Assembly: GCA_964058845.1 (NCBI GenBank)
Contig: CAXKVR010000160.1
Location: forward strand, 1-64,000
From: Carex sylvatica
Taxonomy: Eukaryota; Streptophyta; Magnoliopsida; Poales; Cyperaceae
Reading direction: 5' to 3'
DNA length: 64,000 nt
The notes beneath the pieces were generated by a model. The model saw only the letters and a list, made by a program, of their open reading frames with translations. It did not search any database and was not told where the DNA came from. Shown one piece after another: positions 1 to 13,618 of the stretch (positions are counted from its first letter, which is position 1; every line of letters starts with the position of its first letter). A program made the position numbers and the translations under genes.

Positions 1-400
1 GACTCTTATTACCCGTTCCGTGACGGATTGGTTTAATTGATTTTTCGCCGAGGACCTGGACAGACTTGTCAAGACTCGAGAGAGTTGAAAATGCTCTCTC
101 ACAAATGAACGGTTGTGATGTTCCTATCTCCACACCGATCCGCAGCGACCATCTCTAGACCCCACCAAGCTAACTACGACCTACACCTGGAACATTGACA
201 CGACGGGATTTATTATTGGTGGACCGCACATTTAGGCGAATGAGTGTATGCACCGCCCCTATTCGAGGCGTATCTAACAATTTTCCGCGAGATCCATCGA
301 ACCGTCAGCATAAAAATTAATAGCCGTTTGATTTGGTCTAGTCAACAGATCCAACGGAATAGGTTACGCTCCGCGGCGATTCTCTCTGCCTCGTAAAATC
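1..400. other. Intergenic / promoter region upstream of the NAD+ carrier gene
   Basis: No convincing coding region or RNA gene is visible. The base composition is less AT-rich than most of the window. The stretch probably holds the distal promoter of the downstream carrier gene. Confidence 0.4.
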
Positions 401-408
401 TATAAATA
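401..408 (+). promoter_or_regulatory. Putative TATA box of the NDT1-like gene
   Basis: TATAAATA lies about 315 bp before the ATG at 723. A start site about 30 bp downstream would give a leader of roughly 290 nt. The leader is rich in CT-type repeats, as many plant 5' UTRs are. Confidence 0.5.
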
Positions 409-722
409 AAATAAACAAACTCCAACAAATTCTCTCAACCCGAGAAGAGGTGGCCAAGAGAAAGGTTGCTACTTCTCTAACCAACCAAAACCATACTCTC
501 TCTAATGCCGATTTCTCTTTCGCTCTCGATCCAATAGAAACCCTAGAGAATTCGAAAGTAGTTTCAGGCGCCTCTTTACTTCCTATTTCGCGCCTCCTCG
601 AGGAGAAGATTCATTCGAGTTCTTTTCTCTGGCCATGCGAGCTTGCTTGTCTGATCGATTCCTCTGGAGAGAGGAAACCCTAGAATCGGATCACAACTCT
701 CGGTTTAAGTTTGATTTTTCGT

Positions 723-3700
723 ATGGCGCGCGATAATTTTGATCCTTCGACATGGGGCGTTTTCTCTAATGCCGTAGCTGGTGCTTCCGCCGGTACGATT
801 TTGTAGTTGTTTAAAATGTCGTTTACGTCTTGTTAATCTATATTATTTTTCTTTTGAGATTTATTGAATTTGAATCAATTTTGTTATGAACCAGGTGTAA
901 TTGCGGCGACTTTCGTTTGTCCATTGGATGTAATCAAAACAAGATTACAAGTTCAGGGTTTGCCCCCTGGTAGAAAAGGTGAGTGCTTTTCAAATTTGGA
1001 ATGAAGTATTATAAGAACAATTATTTCCTAATCAAGCAATTATTGACGCTAAGGGAATTACACTTATCTGATGGGTCCGTAAACTTATCCCATGATCAAT
1101 GTTATAAACAAGACCAAAGGTGTGATTGTTGGATTTTAGATATTGATACTTTCATTTGACTAAAATTGGGAACTGCTATGTTTATGTGTAGTTAGCTTCA
1201 ATTTTATTTGCTCCGTTTTAGTTATCAGTTACCAAATTAGGTTGGTGAGTACAAAATAAAGATCTAAGTTTCTGTATGTTTGCCTGGACAAACTAAAATG
1301 GCGAGAATTCTTCCGTAAATATTTTTCTGCATGCTTTAAAACATGCTTTTTGTGTAAACTTCTACCTCATCATGTATGGATATATTTTTCTATTTTTGTG
1401 ACAATTTCATCAATTAATTCCCTGAAAACCTGGGCATATACCCAGCTAGAACATAGAACATCACAGCACATCACATCACGCCCCTCAATTTCCTTAAATT
1501 TTGTGAATTATGCCTATTAAGTTTCTGATCTGCTATAGATAAAGGTTGCAAAAAGTAGGAATGCTTAGCATGAAAGATCCCTCCTTCCCCATTTGAAGTT
1601 AATGAAGGAACGAGTGATACTCAAACACTTCTCGTATCTTATCGGAGTATGTATTGCAGTCCTTGTGCTTTTAGTAGCATGCATGATATATTGTGTGTGT
1701 GCAAAGTCTACAGGAAATATTCCTTATTTTATGTAATTCCGTAGCACAAAGTTTTCAACGGACTTGAAGGTTCTGGTACAATTGCAAAGATAAGATTTTT
1801 TAAAATAAAACTTCTTTTTAGTCATTATTTTATCTTTCGTGTTATACTACTCCAGGAAGTGTAATCCTCAGGAGCTTCAATCAAATAATACAACAGGAAA
1901 GTAGTGTACGTGGCCTATACCGCGGCCTTTCACCAACTATTTTGGCATTGCTTCCCAATTGGGCAGTAAGTTCTCCCATCTTTCTATTACTCAATGAAAT
2001 TGATATTTCCAGGATCAATTTCAATGGAATTTATTTATCCTTATATCGTGTACTTACGTGACCATTCAGTCTTCCAACTATTTCCCACTTGTGTGACCAT
2101 TCAGTCTCAATGAGGATATCGTTGCACTCAAAATATGGCCGCACTTGTGCTATTATTGAAGCACCGATATCCCCAAATAGAATCCAACTCTGTTTTGGCC
2201 CCTACATTTTTTAAGTTCTTTATTTTGTCCAGACATTTGGATTTGGAAATTCACTCTCTCGGGACATTTTCAGTGAATAAGTGGTGAGAAATCCCTGGCA
2301 ATTCTGATATGAACAAAATTTTAGCTTTTATTGAGGTTTTCATTCATTTTTTTATTAGAAGTTTGTAATACCAAATGCTGCAGATCAGAATTTTTGGGTG
2401 TCAAATTGGCAACTTTGAATTCCATGGACCAAACAGGAAGTTGTTGGACTTTAGGCCCACTTGTCTGACTTTTCCTGCTTTATTTTTATTCGTAATATTC
2501 AGTACCAACATTAAATTTGGTTTATGTCATGCACCTATTGGTGATAGATTTGAAAATTTGTTGAGTTGAATAATTTTTTCAGTTATTATATTTTATTTTA
2601 TTGCATGGTGTTGTATTATACCAGGTGTATTTTAGCATATACGAGCAGCTCAAGAGCTTGTTGTCTTCAAATGGTTAGCCTACTCTCTGCTCCAAATCTT
2701 TTGTTTTGTAATCTTTGCTTGCATAATTGGGCTTTTGTTGCTAGTTGCTACAAATCATACTGTAGATGCCAGGTATTTACCAGTATGTTCGTGATAGCAT
2801 TTGCAATCTGGCTGCAATAGCATTTTTGCTACTTTGTTGGTGTTTCTCTTAGTCGTTCTCATTTTTTATTTTATTAGCTATTTCCTTGAATCAAGGATAG
2901 TTGGGAGGTAGGGGTGTTCAAATGGTTGGTCCGGTTAAAACCGAATTAAAATAGTCAAACCAAAATTTTATTCGGCCTTTTAAAATCTAACCAAACCAAC
3001 CGAACCAAAAAAAAAAATTGAAGTAAATTTCGGTTTGTTTGGTTGAACCGAAATAAGAGAGATTGAATTTCAAAAGGTCAAAACTCAATACGTACACAAA
3101 TACATTTAATAGTCATAGAAATAAATGTCAAGATATATATCAGTCAAACCGAAATAAGAGAGATTAAAAAATATAAAAAACCAAAGTAATTCAAGTAAAT
3201 ATTAAGTAAATTTTGGTTTGTATGGTTGAACCATAATAAGAGAGAGACTAAACCGAACCAAACATAAAAATAGCAAAGTAATTCAAATGCTTAACTGAAC
3301 CGAACCATTTAATCCAAAGTTTGTCGGTTCAATCGAAAACCAAATAAACCGAATCCAATGAACACCCTAGTTGGAGGCTAAAATGTATAACTTCAACCCA
3401 ATGAGTATTTTACAGGATGGCTTTGGTGCTGGTCTATACAGGGGTATTTGTGTGGCAATTCTTAATTACAGTTAATGGTCCTTATGAGTTTGTATGTTTG
3501 GTTTGAAGGAATAGTTAACAATTACATTTTTGCACATACAACAATTAAATTATATTGTATACCCTAAGAAGATGATATATGCACCATTTGCGGCTATAAC
3601 CCTAGCAAATTTTATATACACTTTTCCTCTCTAAGTTGCATTAATTATTTTGGAAATTTTGTTTCATGTAAATACAAATAGTTGGGATGGAGGAGAACTA

Positions 3701-5897
3701 ATTACACATATAAATGGTGAATGAGAAGGGCCCCGATATGCATTATTCTTGTATTACTAGAAGATACATATGTCTTTTCTCCTAGTCATTTTACCATTTT
3801 TATAATGAAACAATGACATAGATGGAAGCCACCAGCTGTCGATAGGGGCAAATATGATAGCGGCATCTGGAGCTGGAGCTGCAACCATAGTTGCGACCAA
3901 CCCCCTTTGGGTTGTCAAGACTAGATTTCAGGTGTGCTGTTTATTTATTTACTTTTACTAATTTTTACTTTATTTAACCATCTGAGGGATTTCTAATTTT
4001 TGTCCTTTTGGTTTAATATTTTGGGTCATACTTGTTGGATGTCTCTTTTCCAAGGAGTGGTTATCAAATTTCCTATCACAATTACTCTAATATCCTTTGA
4101 AGTTTTGTAAATTATAATGATTCACTAGTTGCTAAACATGATTAAAAATATATTCTACTAGATGCTAATTATTATATCCGTTGAATGTAGACTCAAGGAA
4201 TGAGAATTGGAGTCATACCATACAAAGGAATAACAGATGCTCTTAGACGAATAGCTCGTGAAGAAGGCGTTAGAGGTTTATACAGGTACCTTATTTTTAT
4301 TATTTGTATACTTTCTTATTATTATCATTATCATTATTCTATTTAATATCACGAGAATTGAAAATTTCATATCTATTCAAATTATTGTTGCTAAATTGTG
4401 ATTTCTCTCCTTTTTATTTTCTACAGCGGTCTTGTTCCAGCCTTGGCTGGTATCAGCCATGTGGCCATCCAGTTCCCTATTTATGAAAAAATCAAACTTT
4501 ATCTTGCACAGAGAGGTACCCTACCTTCATATATTAATGAAAACAGCATAGAATAATATAGTTTGATGGAACATAAAAGAAAAAAGGATAACAAATAAAC
4601 ACCCAAAAAAATTAATTAATGGGTGGGCTTTGCAAAAATCTGGATTCAGAGATTCTTTTCTGAGAAAAAAGAACCAGGAAAAAGAAAAAATGGAGTATCC
4701 ATGCCAGGAATGTCTAGACCTCAGAATAAGACAAAAAAAAAATTACTTTCTCGGTGTCATTTCTTGTATTGAGTGAAGAAATGAAAAACAATAAAACATC
4801 CAAATTACAATGATTTTGCTTTATGCAGATAACACTACTGTAGACTCGTTACATTCTGGTGACGTTGCTATTGCTTCATCGGTCTCAAAAATAATTGCTT
4901 CCACATTGACATACCCTCATGAGGTACTTCATGTCTTTCTATATTCATGGTGTTTATTTTTTTATTTTTAGAGGGATTTAAGTGTAGGTTTTTGTTCTCT
5001 CTTTATTCATTAGGGTAATTCTAGCATATATCCAACTTTTATGGTGCATCAATTTGATATCATGAAAAATATTGTTGCAGTTAAAAATTACAGTTGCAAA
5101 TGTGTTGTTAGTTATTTTGACAGCGCGTATCAAATTGAAGTAAAGTGGGTATTTTTATTTATCTTCCATTATAAAGTAATTAACTCCACTGTTAATTGTA
5201 AACATTTTCTTTTTTAATCCAAATTGTTAGTGGACATTTCACCCAGACTTAAAAAAAAAAATATTGTTTGGTGGAAGGCTAAACGTCTTTCAAATCGGCC
5301 CAAACTTGATACACACTACATAAGAGATTAAGAAAACGTCTGCCATTTTAATTTTCTAATTTGAACATTTTTTTTTCCTTCTGGATTTTGCACAAAGAGT
5401 TATTAATTTAAAAATTGCTGTTCGATGATCATTGTTATGAAAATTAATGAGTGAAAATAAACAAAATTAGTTGATTAGAATAAGGTATAACAGGATATTA
5501 AATCGAAATGGTGTACTTGTTAAAATCATATATCATATAATAAACCAAAGAATGAATACTGAGGTTTTTTGGAGGCTGCTTCCCAGATGCCTATTTTGGT
5601 CACCAAAATCATGTCTACCTTTTTTTTCTCATTTGCCTCTGAGAACTTCTTAAATGTTAGGTGGTGCGAACGAGGCTTCAAGAGCAGGGATTCCATCAAG
5701 AAAACAAGTACAAAGGCGTAATTGATTGCGTAAGAAAGGTTCTTTACAAAGAGGGCATTTCTGGTTTTTACAGTGGCTGCGCAACAAATTTACTGCGAAC
5801 TACACCAGCAGCTGCCATCACTTTTACTAGTTTCGAGATGATACACAGATTTCTGGTCAATCTAAATCCTCCTAAATCTCATCCCCAAATTATTTAA
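723..5897 (+). CDS. NDT1: Mitochondrial-carrier-family NAD+ transporter, NDT1-like, nine exons, 312 aa
   Basis: Predicted exons are 723-792, 895-978, 1856-1965, 2625-2673, 3822-3931, 4191-4285, 4427-4515, 4829-4923 and 5661-5897. All introns are GT-AG and the joined frame is open. The product is 312 aa, which as I recall is the length of Arabidopsis NDT1. Three carrier repeats are seen: PLDVIK at residues 33-38, PLWVVK at 132-137 and PHEVVR at 232-237. The Trp in the second signature is typical of the NAD/pyrimidine/folate branch. GLYRG and GLYSG motifs follow the repeats, and the middle ([20 protein letters not shown]) matches plant NDT proteins closely. Known members exchange NAD+ for ADP or AMP across an organelle membrane; the exact organelle cannot be read here. 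Intron 4 contains an hAT-type MITE. The start is the first ATG of the open frame. Confidence 0.93.
2909..3369. mobile_element. hAT-type MITE in intron 4 of the NDT1-like gene
   Basis: The ends are inverted: TAGGGGTGTTCA on the left and TGAACACCCTA on the right. The flanks carry near-identical duplications, TTGGGAGG (2901-2908) and GTTGGAGG (3370-3377). The interior consists of short AACCGAA/TTCGGTT motifs in both orientations. There is no coding capacity. Confidence 0.75.
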
Positions 5898-8340
5898 TTT
5901 TTAAACATTGTTTTCTATACCATATAAAGGTTAGCTCCATTTAAAGCCATTCTTCAAAAGAAAATGGATATGAACAATTATGCTACTAGTTCCTGGCATA
6001 TTCAATTCTCTGACCTCTTGTTTAGCGTTTGTGTCTAATTGATGATGATGAAAAATTAGTATATTTCATGTTAGATGTAAGTATTACACTGGGATATTAA
6101 TGTGCAGTGAAAAGTCGCTGTTTTGTTTTACATTTCAGTGTGTTGTTGTATGTAAGAGTACAGTTAGAAATTGTATGAATGATACATGTTTCTTGCTTTG
6201 AGGGAAGTTAGTTAAAGCGAACTTCTAGAGATATATAGCCTGGAGATAATTTTTGCTGTAGAAGTAGATTGTTGTCAATGTGATACCTTGTTGGTCAAAT
6301 TATATATTTTTCAAAGTTTTAACCTAAGTTTAAAAATTATACAATGTGATGCCTTGTTGGTCAAATTATACCTTGTATCATCCACATTTTTTATTCGACG
6401 TATATTTAATGATCTTGTCCATTGCTGCTAGCAAATATTCTCCTTGACAAACTTATATAGTCAACAGAAAACAATTAATGCAAGTAGATACAGAAATCAT
6501 TTGAATTGGGTATGCTCGTGTTATCGAATTTAATTCAAGGATCATTCATAATTCACGTTAGTGTATTTGGATATTTATAACGACCAAATAATCACTTCCA
6601 AATTAGCAAAATTTTATGTAAAAGAGTCCCATGTCGAATTATTTCTAAAATTAATCATGCAAAATTCAGACACGAGAACGTATAAACTAGTATTAAGGAC
6701 TGACAGATATTTGATACCTAATTATAGTAGTTCTCGTCAAATAATAGTAATAGTAACAGAATAAAAAAAAAAAAAAATCGATTTCAATTATAGAGGTTAT
6801 TGTATTATGCATAGGCATAGCGCATAGCGCGTATTAGTTCATTTTTCACATATTTAAAAGCCAAATCTAAAAATACATAGGAATAATCTATTTTAATATG
6901 ACAAAAAGTTTAAATTTATTATTATAGCTATTTTAATCAAATCAAACACTGAATAAGTCCATTCCAAATAGCCAACTCCAAAAATAACATATTCCCAATC
7001 CAACCAAACATACTATAAATAAATAGTAAAATAAATACTAAAAAATATAAAATTTGATCTACATGCATATTTTCATATGAAAATTATATTAAACGATTCA
7101 GATCAATTTATTTGAATTTAAAAACAATAATATTAATTCGTAATACATGTCAATATCAATATAAGCTACACATATTACCTAGCGGCTAGCGTCACACATT
7201 ATTCTTTGCTCAATTCACTAGATTTTCCTTTGGACGAGTGAGATGCTTGCCGTCAACGAGTTTGCAAGTTGCAAGTTGCAACCAAAAAAAGTCATTTAAA
7301 ACAAAGAAAAGTTGATTTATTATCTTCTCGCCTCCATCCCTCAGTTATTCAATGACATCCCAGGTTGTCAGCTAGCGTCTTTGATTGCCATTCCCAATTA
7401 ATGTTCTCAAAAGTCTACTCTCTGAGTTGGAAAGAGAGATTAAAAGAAGAAAATAAGGAGGAATTAAGTTTTTACTTTTAAAATTGAAAGATATTTTTTT
7501 GTTTTATAAAAATTGAAGAGAGAATCTCTTTCTTTTTGTTAATTTTTCTCCAATTAACTTGCTTCACCTTTAGAAAATTAAACTCAGAAGAAAAATAAAT
7601 GTGCATTTTTTGTCCTCTTTCTTTCTCTTCTCTTTAGTCACTATTTGTTATCCAATACATCCTTAAATCTTAATTTATCCTTCATCAAAGAACAAGAAAG
7701 TATCCCTCCAATCAGAGGCAGAGCTACTCACGGTGACCTCCATTTATTTCAAAATCTTTGTACTTTGACCCAATTTTGTTATATAATTTAAAATAAATAC
7801 TATGAATACAATAAAATTGACTCCTATAATTATGTACATTTTTTATATAATTGACCTCCATACTCGAAGTTTGATTCTCATAACTTGAAAGTTTTCTTTC
7901 GTTCTTGCCTCCAAATAATTTCGCGTTATCATTTCTTTTTATCGTCTTTAATAAAAACAAGCACCCCACATAATCAATTATAGCGTTCTCTGCCGACTGC
8001 CGTAAATTCTTTGTGAATAATTCAAATTTTAATTCAATAATACATCTCAAATTGAATACCATGATGGGCCTTTTCTATTTCTTTTTTACTAATGAACAAA
8101 TCCAATCTAAACAGTAGCAAATTTTAGCTACGCAGTTAGCAAGAAAGGTGGATATATGTATAATAGAAAATTTTGTTTCTCGGAATAAACAAATGACACC
8201 CATCTTTGGAACTTTGCCAGCAAGTGATGGAACCAACCAGACTTCTATGATAGAAGAAAATTTGGTTACCAGTTGCAAATATAAAATTTTGTTAGTGGTG
8301 ATGAGCAAATTTGAATCTGAGATGAGAAAATATTGGGGGT
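5898..8340. other. 3' UTR of the carrier gene followed by AT-rich intergenic DNA
   Basis: The first roughly 300 bp probably hold the 3' UTR and poly(A) site. A 29-bp direct repeat (6276-6304 and 6342-6370, one mismatch) lies just beyond. Around 7030-7140 there is a degenerate arm resembling the foldback elements at 20321 and 60981. No gene was recognised; the short open frames at 7.7-8.4 kb resemble nothing I know. Confidence 0.5.
6276..6370. repeat. 29-bp direct repeat, 66-bp spacing
   Basis: Two copies begin CAATGTGATACCTTGTTGG and CAATGTGATGCCTTGTTGG and differ at one base. They lie downstream of the carrier gene. Confidence 0.8.
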
Positions 8341-8390
8341 AGAAATGGAGAATTCGTATCATCTGCATTAATTCAAAAGAATCTTTTGAG

Positions 8391-8592
8391 CCGAAATTTT
8401 TTTAGTTGCCGCCCTATTAAATTAGAATTAAATTAATACCATTCAGAAAATCGGATTTCAGATTCCACCACTAACTCAGACTCAGTCCGTGCACGGATTC
8501 CAATTGGACCCGCGTACTGGGTCTGCGCACTGATCAGCGCACGTACTGGGTCGGCGCACTGACCCGTTCGCGTACCCAGTCGGCGGACGGAT
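8391..8592 (+). repeat. Left terminal inverted repeat of the MULE
   Basis: It matches the reverse complement of the right end over about 200 bp with scattered differences. The inner half is unusually G+C-rich compared with the surrounding DNA and contains repeated CGTACTGGGTCGGCG-like units. Confidence 0.9.
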
Positions 8593-8849
8593 CCCGTACG
8601 AATATATTCGGATGTGGACCGAATTTTTACCACTCTCTGTTTTTTTCGACCCAACAGCTTCCTGAAGAGTCCTCCAACGAAAAAAAGATAATTTTTTTTT
8701 TTCAATTTAATTTGTGTTATTTAGTTTTATGATTATTTAGATAAAATTTATTATTGTTTAGTTAAATTTTTTGTACTATAATTTAGAATTGTTTAGTTAA
8801 ATTTTTTTATTCTTTAGTTAATATTTGATAGTATAATTTAGAATTGTTT

Positions 8850-9200
8850 AGTTTAAAAATGTATCAAATTAGTTTAAAAATGTACCAATTTAAACCAATT
8901 TGTATAATGTACCAATTTAGACCATTTTATAAAAATTTAGAATTGTTTATTTAAATGTATCAAATTAGTTTAAAAATGTATCAATTTAGATTAATTTGGA
9001 AGATGTACCAAATTAGTTTAGAGATGTACCAATTTAGACCAATTTGTAAAATGTACGAAATTAGTTTAGAAATGTACCAATTTAGACCATTTAATAAAAG
9101 TTTAGAATTGTTTATTTAAATGTACCAAATTAGTTTACAAATGTACTAATTTAGATCAATTTGAAAGATTAACCAATTTAGATTTGTCCAATTTAGACCA
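8850..9200. repeat. Degenerate tandem array inside the MULE, subterminal to the left TIR
   Basis: The stretch reiterates ATGTACCAATTTAGACCAAT and ATGTACCAAATTAGTTTA in alternating order. It lies between the left TIR and the PMD gene relic. It contains no coding region. Confidence 0.75.
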
Positions 9201-9313
9201 ATTATTGTATTTAGGCCAGTTTATAATTTAGAATTGTTCAATTTATAATTTAAAATTTAGAATTGTGAAATATATTACTGATAGAATTAAAAATTGATAA
9301 AATTAATTTCAGT

Positions 9314-10265
9314 ATGGCGTCAACCAGTGGTACTAATGAGTATCCTCGTATGGAACAAGATATACAGTTGGATTTATCACTGGCCCGTACGATATTTTCA
9401 AATTTGACGAAAGAGAGTATCAGCCCTCTCTGCTGGTATAAATTCAAGGAGCACAAAATCATAAACGCATATGTAAGCTTAAGTTTTGAGAAATGCAAAT
9501 AATTTTAATATTCATTTGAACAAAATTAGTAAGTAAGTTATATGTTTGTTTGTTTTGAAATTGAATACAGACTCATATCTTGACGTCGACGCGTAACAAT
9601 CAGATGAGTATTCTGTACGATGAGCGCTACGCTCCCGCGCTAAAGAGGTTGGGTCTGTGGCATGTCTCGCAGCTGACCCTATTACTGCATATGTCGCCCT
9701 TCTATCTGCGTTGATCGAGAAGTGGCGGCCGGAGACACACACATTCCACCTACCTGTTGGAGAGATTACAGTGTCTCTCCATGATGGGAGTTGTCTCTGG
9801 GGACTGCCTATTACTGGACGGGCTGTGACGGGTGTGGAGTATGGAGACTTCACACTGACAGTTGAAGAACTGTTGGGCTCCTCACTAATGAAGGAATGGA
9901 GCCTGAAAAGGTCGAAGGTTCCATCGAAAAATGACATCAGTATCCCTTATTTGCGGACGGCATTCAAGTAAGTTTTATTTTTAACAGTAATTATTTGATT
10001 GTATTTTTCATACTCTGTACTAAATTATTTTGTATTTGTAAGGGAAAATTGAGAGAAAATGCGCCTTGAGAGATGATAGAAAGGTGGACACGGACTTACA
10101 TCATGGAGATGTTCTCATGTTGGTTGTTTTCAGATTCTTCTGGGAACACCGTTCCTGCTTGTATGCTGGAGTGGTTGAGGGACTTGGATGACCCTCCACA
10201 GATGAATTAGGGTGCGGTGGTCTTGGCATGTCTGTATCATTGTTTATGCACTGCTTGCTGGGTAT
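9314..10265 (+). pseudogene. Plant mobile domain (PMD, aminotransferase-like) gene fragment carried by the MULE
   Basis: A first exon starts at ATG 9314 and has a donor at about 9473 (TAT|GTAAGC). A second exon begins near 9570 and includes LKRLGLWHVSQL, and after a frame change WRPETHTFHLPVGE and WGLPITGRAVTG (9710-9840). These are hallmarks of the PMD/MAIN-like family (PF10536-type). A later piece, 10080-10265, contains FSDSSGNTVPACMLEWLRDL and then a stop. Known full-length PMD proteins (MAIN, MAIL1) are nuclear and help silence transposons and maintain genome integrity. Here the frame shift and the stop indicate a relic. It is convergent with the transposase, and PMD genes are known passengers of plant transposons. 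Confidence 0.8.
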
Positions 10266-10618
10266 AAATTACTTTCTCTTATTATTATTTTAATGAATAA
10301 AATATTTTCTCTTATTATATTAAAAATAACTGCAACTTGTATCAAAATAGATCGAAAAACAGAATATATACGGTCCGGTAAGAGACATAAAACCCACAAG
10401 GCACCGTACACACCACCGACCAAGTAGTTGACTGTTATTTATGTACTTATTCGGACTGTTATTTAGTTATTCACTTATTCTGACTTTTATTTGGTTATGT
10501 TTTACTCTTTTGATTTTTATTTGGCTATTTAGTTATTCACTACATTTTCTTAAATTTCGACGGAAACAAAACATGTGTTCTACATCATTCAAATTACGAG
10601 TATCTTCGACTTAAACAA

Positions 10619-10730
10619 AACATAAGTTCTACTACAATCAAAATTAACATAAGTTCCACTATAATAAAAATTAACATAAGTTCTACTACAATAAAAAATA
10701 ACATAAGTTCTACAATAAAAATTAACAATT
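10619..10730. repeat. Short tandem array (ACATAAGTTCTACTACAAT unit)
   Basis: About four copies of a roughly 30-bp unit containing AACATAAGTTCTAC lie between the convergent PMD and transposase relics. It could form part of their shared 3' region. Confidence 0.75.
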
Positions 10731-10818
10731 GAATATTTTCTTATTGCGTATTTCCTCTCGCATCCCTTCTTCTTCTCGCATTCCTCTCAAGAGTTGCTCT
10801 ATTGGTTTGGTGACCCCT

Positions 10819-13584
10819 TCATCGTCCTTCCAATATATCCATCCACATTGGAATTCGGTTGTGTCGTCTTCTATTCAACTTTACCAACCGTGTCTCTGGA
10901 ACTAAGATCGGTCCTTCGTGCACCGGCCAATCACATTGATTGTCATACATATGAAATTCACCACTCCATGTGTCGATGAGTGTTTGAATATTGTAATAGT
11001 AATTGACGAAGTCATTTGGATTCAAGTTCCTATAATGTTCATACATTTATAAGTAATGTCGTTCATAATATTAAGTTTGAAATTAAATAAAACATAATTT
11101 TACCTTAGACAACAAACCGCCATCACATGAACACATGGTATTCTGCCCATCTGAGGCTTCTGGAACAGACATTTCACCTCATGGTCGCCCTTCACAAGTA
11201 CCTTATACCTACAGTCTTGAGACGTGTGTACCCATCTACCATTCTCCATGCCAAAATTAACATTTTCGCCATGTGAGGTCACCATAAATTCTCCATGATG
11301 GACGAATGCAAGCGCTGTCATTTTTCTGACTTTCTCAATGTGCTTATCCAGCTTCTCATGTACGCGAGTGAAAAAAGACTGACCTGCTACTTGCAATTGC
11401 ACATTCTTCTCCCTTATTTGAACAAATCACCTGACACACTTGTAGAACGTTTTTCTCAATGATTGCGGCAACTGGTAACCTACAACTCATAAAAATTACA
11501 ATTAAATGAAGAAAATAATAATAAAAAATAGAAAAATTACAAAATACAAACCAGCGAGAAATTTTGAAGACATTATTGAGTGATTCAGAACCGTTGCTAG
11601 TCATTATTTTTCAACGAGACCCATCGTCCATAGCTTGATACACCTTCCATGGCTTAGACAGTTCTTTCTCGTCATTTTCATTATATTTGCCACATGTATC
11701 CAAATAAGCCAACTAAGCAGGATTTTGCCTCCCGATTGCATCAAGTCCTTCTTGCAATCTTCTTCTTTTTAACCATTCTCTTGAAAAATTTGGAAGCCAC
11801 CTTATCCTGAGTGTGCTTTTTAAAATTCTTAAACACATGTTAAGAGCAATAGCGGTGAGCACACTCCCTTTTCTCCTTATACCAGCCCAGATCATCTTGA
11901 ATAAACACTTTTTTATGCCCTTGTGTCGATCAGATACCACACACATGTATCTGTTCCGTCCAATTACAAACTCTTGCACCTACTTCATGAATCACCCCCA
12001 ATTCTTAAAATCCTCGCTCTCTACCAGTCCAAATGCTAACGGGATTAACTGATTCTCCGTAATTAACAGCTTACCCTTGTATCTGCTAGACAAGAAACAA
12101 GTATCAATACTGATAATGGGTCTGAGGGAACCGACTGCAGCAATACATGGTCCCCATGCCTATGCTGCTCTCATAAAAAACTGATACCCTTGCTTAGTAG
12201 TTGGTTTTAAACTAATTTTATATTCGGTTCCTAGATTTGTTCTTTTTATTGCTTCCAACAAAGGGACAATTAGCCTGTAAGACCCCTCCCAACTACCAAA
12301 GGCCCGGGCTATCGCTAACTCTCTACCATGTCATAATTTGTTGTATTTTGAAATGATGCCCTCGTACCTTTCAGCATATAAGTCAGCGATTACCCGGATA
12401 GTAATATCAGTATTTTTTTCCAATGATAGTTTTATGCAATTGGCAACCATAGCGGACGTCAACTGCGCATGATCTAACCTGGATGCTGATGCATGACATG
12501 TGTGCTTAGCCACATTCTTCGTGATGGCTCACGTATTTCCAGAGCCTGTAGCCCTCGCAACCAACGCCCACCTGCACCGGTCGCTAATACACTTGTACCT
12601 CAGCCTGGTGGTATCACTGTGTATATTTTTTATCTCCCTATTTTTTAAAATGTGCCAGTGGTGAATTTTATCTTTCATCTGATCCTTACTGTCATACGTC
12701 ATCCCCTCAGACAATTCATATCTTTCTCCCGACTAATTTACAAAATAAACAACAAAAATTAAACAACATCAATTTAATAATGAAATTAAAATTAAATATA
12801 AATTAAAAAAAGAGCTATCGGTCTCTTCAAATCCTGATGTGTTATTAAATTTCTCGAACGAGTGTCTTTCCCCACGACCAGATATAGGCCACTTCCGCCT
12901 ACCAAGTACCGGAATACCAGTATCCTCATCACTGTGATCTGATACCCCCACCATCCCTATTAACATCCCAATGAGTCTCTGCTTCAATTTTTTCAGGATC
13001 CTCGTCTGTATTGTCAGCATAATAAAGATGTTCTGGGGTTTCAGATCGGCCCCTTTCAGATTGGGCTCGGCTAGATGACAAGGATTGAATCCGGAATTGA
13101 CCCCTATCCGATTGGACCCGACTAGGACCCGCTACAGAAGGGGCTCGGCTAGGACCCGCTATAGATGGGGCTCGGCTAGGACCCATTACAGAATCCTCAA
13201 GGCCCAAACCTGAGTCAACTGCAATAATTGTCTGGGGTTCTGTCTAGGGGTTTGTCTCGGGTTGGCTACCACATATAACTCTAGGAATTTGAAAGGAGTG
13301 GTCAAATTCATTGTCATTTGGACATATAACCCCCAACTACTATCGTCTTGTACCGGAACTTGTTGGAACCAGATTTGGTTGCCTTGGCCAATATTGATTC
13401 TTGCGGTAATTACCAGTTCATAATTATGGTGGTCAATACCGAGTTGCTGGTACACTTTCCTTTTTATACCTCTAAAATCCAAATTTGAGCCGATATTGAA
13501 CATTTTCGGTGTCTGGGTACTGTAAAAAGTGTCATTTGGTCCTTGTAATACTTCATCACCAAAATAACAAGCAATTTCAATCAT
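10819..13584 (-). pseudogene. MULE transposase, degraded
   Basis: Read on the minus strand, the order of pieces is as in MuDR-type transposases. An N-terminal segment lies at 13584-13186, followed by a Ser/Pro/Arg repeat linker (GPSRAPS units, about 13170-13030). A DNA-binding segment follows at 12714-12529, with spaced Cys residues (YKCISDRCRW). The catalytic core includes IISIDTCFLSSRYKG (about 12120-12070) and VVSDRHKGI (about 11950), giving the first two acidic residues. A SWIM-like C-terminus (about 11170-11100) has GRIPCVHVMAV, but one Cys of the first CxC pair is replaced by Phe. Frames change and stops intervene several times. A C-terminal tail extends to 10819. Confidence 0.88.
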
Positions 13585-13618
13585 AGTTGGTTGAAATAAG
13601 GGACAACCTAATAATTAA

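Noticed and set aside
450..683. 77-codon open frame upstream of the carrier gene
   Set aside because: It starts at GTG and not ATG, lies within the predicted 5' leader, and has no recognisable motif.
3411..3460. Exon-like segment in intron 4 of the carrier gene (reads GFGAGLYRG, a carrier-like motif, in one frame)
   Set aside because: The nearby AG acceptor does not give that frame after exon 4, a stop follows within about 15 codons, and the exon at 3822 restores the expected protein exactly. The motif match is too short to claim a relic.
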